Source: Yeguia hominis
Lineage (GTDB): Bacteria > Bacillota > Clostridia > Oscillospirales > Acutalibacteraceae
Assembly: GCF_014384705.1 (NCBI RefSeq)
Contig: NZ_JACRSN010000015.1
Coordinates: 13,246 to 77,245, forward strand
Reading direction: 5' to 3'
DNA length: 64,000 nucleotides
The notes below the pieces were generated by a model that made no database searches, was not told the origin of the DNA, and saw only the letters and a list, made by a program, of their open reading frames with translations. A program made the translations under genes and the position numbers. This document shows, piece by piece, positions 63,008-64,000 of the stretch (its first letter is position 1; the number at the start of each line of letters is the position of its first letter).

Positions 63008-63196
63008 ATGAAAGAACAGAAACATTCTTATTCACAACGCATTGGAAAGACAACATTCATCGTAAATGTAAAGCAGTCTGAAAATGCCAAAAAGCCTTTG
63101 AATACGGTGTTTCAAGACATCTGCAAGCACGAGGTTTTGGGCGATTTCTTTACGGACAAATCGTTTAATTTAGAAAATCCACAAAAAGTATCTTGA
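63008..63196 (+). CDS. tnpW: TnpW-family small transposon protein
   Basis: 62 residues with the TnpW core RIGKTTFIVNVKQSENAKKPLN. It ends 14 bp from the right end of the element, the same terminal position as in Tn4451. Ribosome site GAGAGGAA. Function is unknown. Confidence 0.8.
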   Translation: MKEQKHSYSQRIGKTTFIVNVKQSENAKKPLNTVFQDICKHEVLGDFFTDKSFNLENPQKVS

Positions 63197-63209
63197 CAAA
63201 CTCGACCCC

Positions 63210-63890
63210 GAAGGAACGGGATACCGAGCTAAAACACGCTTTGCCCGCTTCTACAATTTACCGGAGCTGATGGCGATGTTTAAGGAAATCGCAGACATCA
63301 AAACAGCGGATATGCTTGACCTGCCAGTGCCGAAAGCGGTCTTTCACAATATCTCGGTGAAGCCCTCTGAAATCCAAAAGCAGATGGTAGCCGAGCTTGC
63401 GGAGAGAGCCGAAAGGGTACGAAACGGTATGGTTGATGCCAAGGAAGATAATATGCTCAAGATCACCAACGACGGCAGAAAGCTGGCTCTTGATCAGCGG
63501 CTTATCAATCCGTTGCTCCCTGATTTTGAGGACAGCAAGCTCAACGCCTGCGTGGACGCTATGTTTGAAACTTGGGAGCGTGGCAGTGAGAAGCGGTTGA
63601 CCCAGCTATTTTTCTGCGACCTGTCTACGCCGAAAAACGACGGCTCCTTCAATGTCTATGACGACATTCGACAGAAGCTGATTGCCCGTGGCGTACCCGC
63701 CGATGAGATAAAGTTCATCCACGAAGCGGATACCGAAGCAAAGAAGCTGGAGCTGTTCAAGAAGGTACGCCGAGGGGATGTCCGCATCCTGATGGGCAGT
63801 ACGCAGAAGATGGGAGCCGGTACGAATGTCCAGAACAAACTTGCCGCATCCTCCGATCTCGACTGCCCGTGGCGACCGAGCGATGTAGGA
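63210..63890 (+). pseudogene. Methylase-helicase of ICE-2, 3' part, itself truncated
   Basis: From EGTGYRAKTRFARFYNLPEL the sequence follows the ICE-1 helicase C-terminal domain through TQKMGAGTNVQNKLAA and CPWRPSD (about 63884). After that, only weak resemblance (GRILR against GRIIR) remains. The expected RQGN helicase motif and the last 300 or so residues are absent. An internal ATG at 63270 does not represent a true start. A tnpV-like gene begins 50 bp further on. Confidence 0.85.
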
Positions 63891-63939
63891 CGGATTTTGC
63901 GGACATTCAAAATAAAAAAGAATGTGGAGGTAACAGACA

Positions 63940-64000
63940 ATGGCAAAATCATTATTTGAGGAACTGGGCGGCAAATACGAAAGGCAAGGGGATTATTTGA
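63940..64000 (+). CDS. tnpV: TnpV-like protein, N-terminus only (runs off the window)
   Basis: Starts after GTGGAGGTAACAGACA and reads MAKSLFEELGGKYERQGDYL before the window ends. The GGxYxxxGDYL start is characteristic of TnpV in Tn4451-type elements. It suggests that a second such element lies to the right and truncates the helicase a second time. Confidence 0.7.
   Translation, partial: MAKSLFEELGGKYERQGDYL

Larger units (their letters stand above)
56809..63211 (+). mobile_element. Tn4451-like integrative mobilizable element inserted in the ICE-2 helicase gene
   Basis: A 6.4-kb unit interrupts the ICE-2 helicase. Host coding sequence stops at ...TPE (56808) and resumes in frame at EGTGYRAKTRF (63210); the ICE-1 homologue reads PEGTGYRARTRF without a gap. 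Both junctions read CCCGA, which fits a serine recombinase crossing over at a GA dinucleotide, as known for TnpX of Tn4451. Gene order is large serine recombinase next to the left end, TnpV, membrane-anchored protein, small basic protein, RepA-like ATPase, MobV relaxase and TnpW next to the right end, mirroring Tn4451 tnpX-V-Y-Z-W. No resistance gene is present. Confidence 0.85.
39225..64000. mobile_element. ICE-2: second, diverged conjugative element (left part only)
   Basis: Directly after the tRNA-Arg fragment and its terminator comes a second set of element genes: ParA/ParB, accessory proteins and a methylase-helicase homologous to that of ICE-1, plus a surface adhesin as cargo. Shared domains with ICE-1 include the sequence IRFIDSHYK in 17398-18243 and 49262-50200. 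The order and N-terminal modules differ, so this is a relative and not a duplicate. No integrase or secretion genes of this element lie inside the window. The exact left boundary (39225 or slightly right of it) is inferred. Confidence 0.7.

Overview
The window looks like the accessory genome of a Gram-positive gut Clostridia species (Oscillospiraceae or Lachnospiraceae). This is inferred from strong AGGAGG ribosome binding sites, frequent TTG starts, RepA_N/PcfB/Maff2/PrgI/TTRAP/YodL/TnpV/TnpW families and a sortase-type surface protein. No housekeeping gene is present; almost everything belongs to mobile elements stacked next to and inside one another.

Region 1 (1-39224) is most of an integrative conjugative element, ICE-1, whose left end lies outside the window. 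In order it holds a RepA_N replication initiator (5' end cut off), ParA/ParB, small accessory proteins (DpnD/PcfM-DUF3846, PcfB), the VirD4 coupling protein, the mating channel (Maff2, VirB6-like, PrgI, VirB4, NlpC/P60 hydrolase, DUF4315, DUF4366), a separately transcribed AAA ATPase, topoisomerase III, DUF/YodL/TTRAP proteins, a 2776-residue methylase-helicase, MobC and a MobA-type relaxase. An AT-rich cargo patch (about 29.9-31.7 kb, minus strand) then carries the macrolide-resistance methylase gene erm(B), remnants of a plasmid topoisomerase and a truncated tyrosine integrase. A lysogeny-like control module follows (XRE, ImmR/ImmA pair with operator repeats, another XRE), then a structured RNA, a MazF-like toxin, excisionase-like proteins and the tyrosine integrase. 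ICE-1 ends in the 3' half of a tRNA-Arg(CCU) gene (39180-39224).

Region 2 (39225-64000) is the left part of a related but diverged element, ICE-2. It holds an iteron-like array, a second copy of the structured RNA, ParA/ParB, a lipoprotein, a large thioester-domain (TQXA)/Cna_B cell-wall adhesin, small accessory proteins (one broken by a 5-bp duplication) and a second methylase-helicase. The helicase gene is split at codon about 2198 by a complete 6.4-kb Tn4451-like mobilizable element (56809-63211: large serine recombinase, TnpV, membrane-anchored protein, small basic protein, RepA-like ATPase, MobV relaxase, TnpW). Its 3' part resumes at 63210 and is lost again near 63885, where another tnpV gene begins and runs off the window.

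Main points for a second look: (i) both methylase-helicase genes contain a complete tnpV-like gene in the +1 frame with its own optimal Shine-Dalgarno, so the hydrophilic linker of the helicase is overprinted on a second protein; (ii) a roughly 300-450-nt structured RNA or DNA element occurs once per ICE upstream of unrelated genes, with stems that appear to covary; (iii) the octamer TTACATAG recurs at least seven times on the plus strand of ICE-1, always in gene gaps and usually just after a terminator-like hairpin; (iv) erm(B) has lost its leader peptide and follows a truncated integrase gene; (v) a perfect 22-bp inverted repeat brackets the inner genes of the Tn4451-like element.
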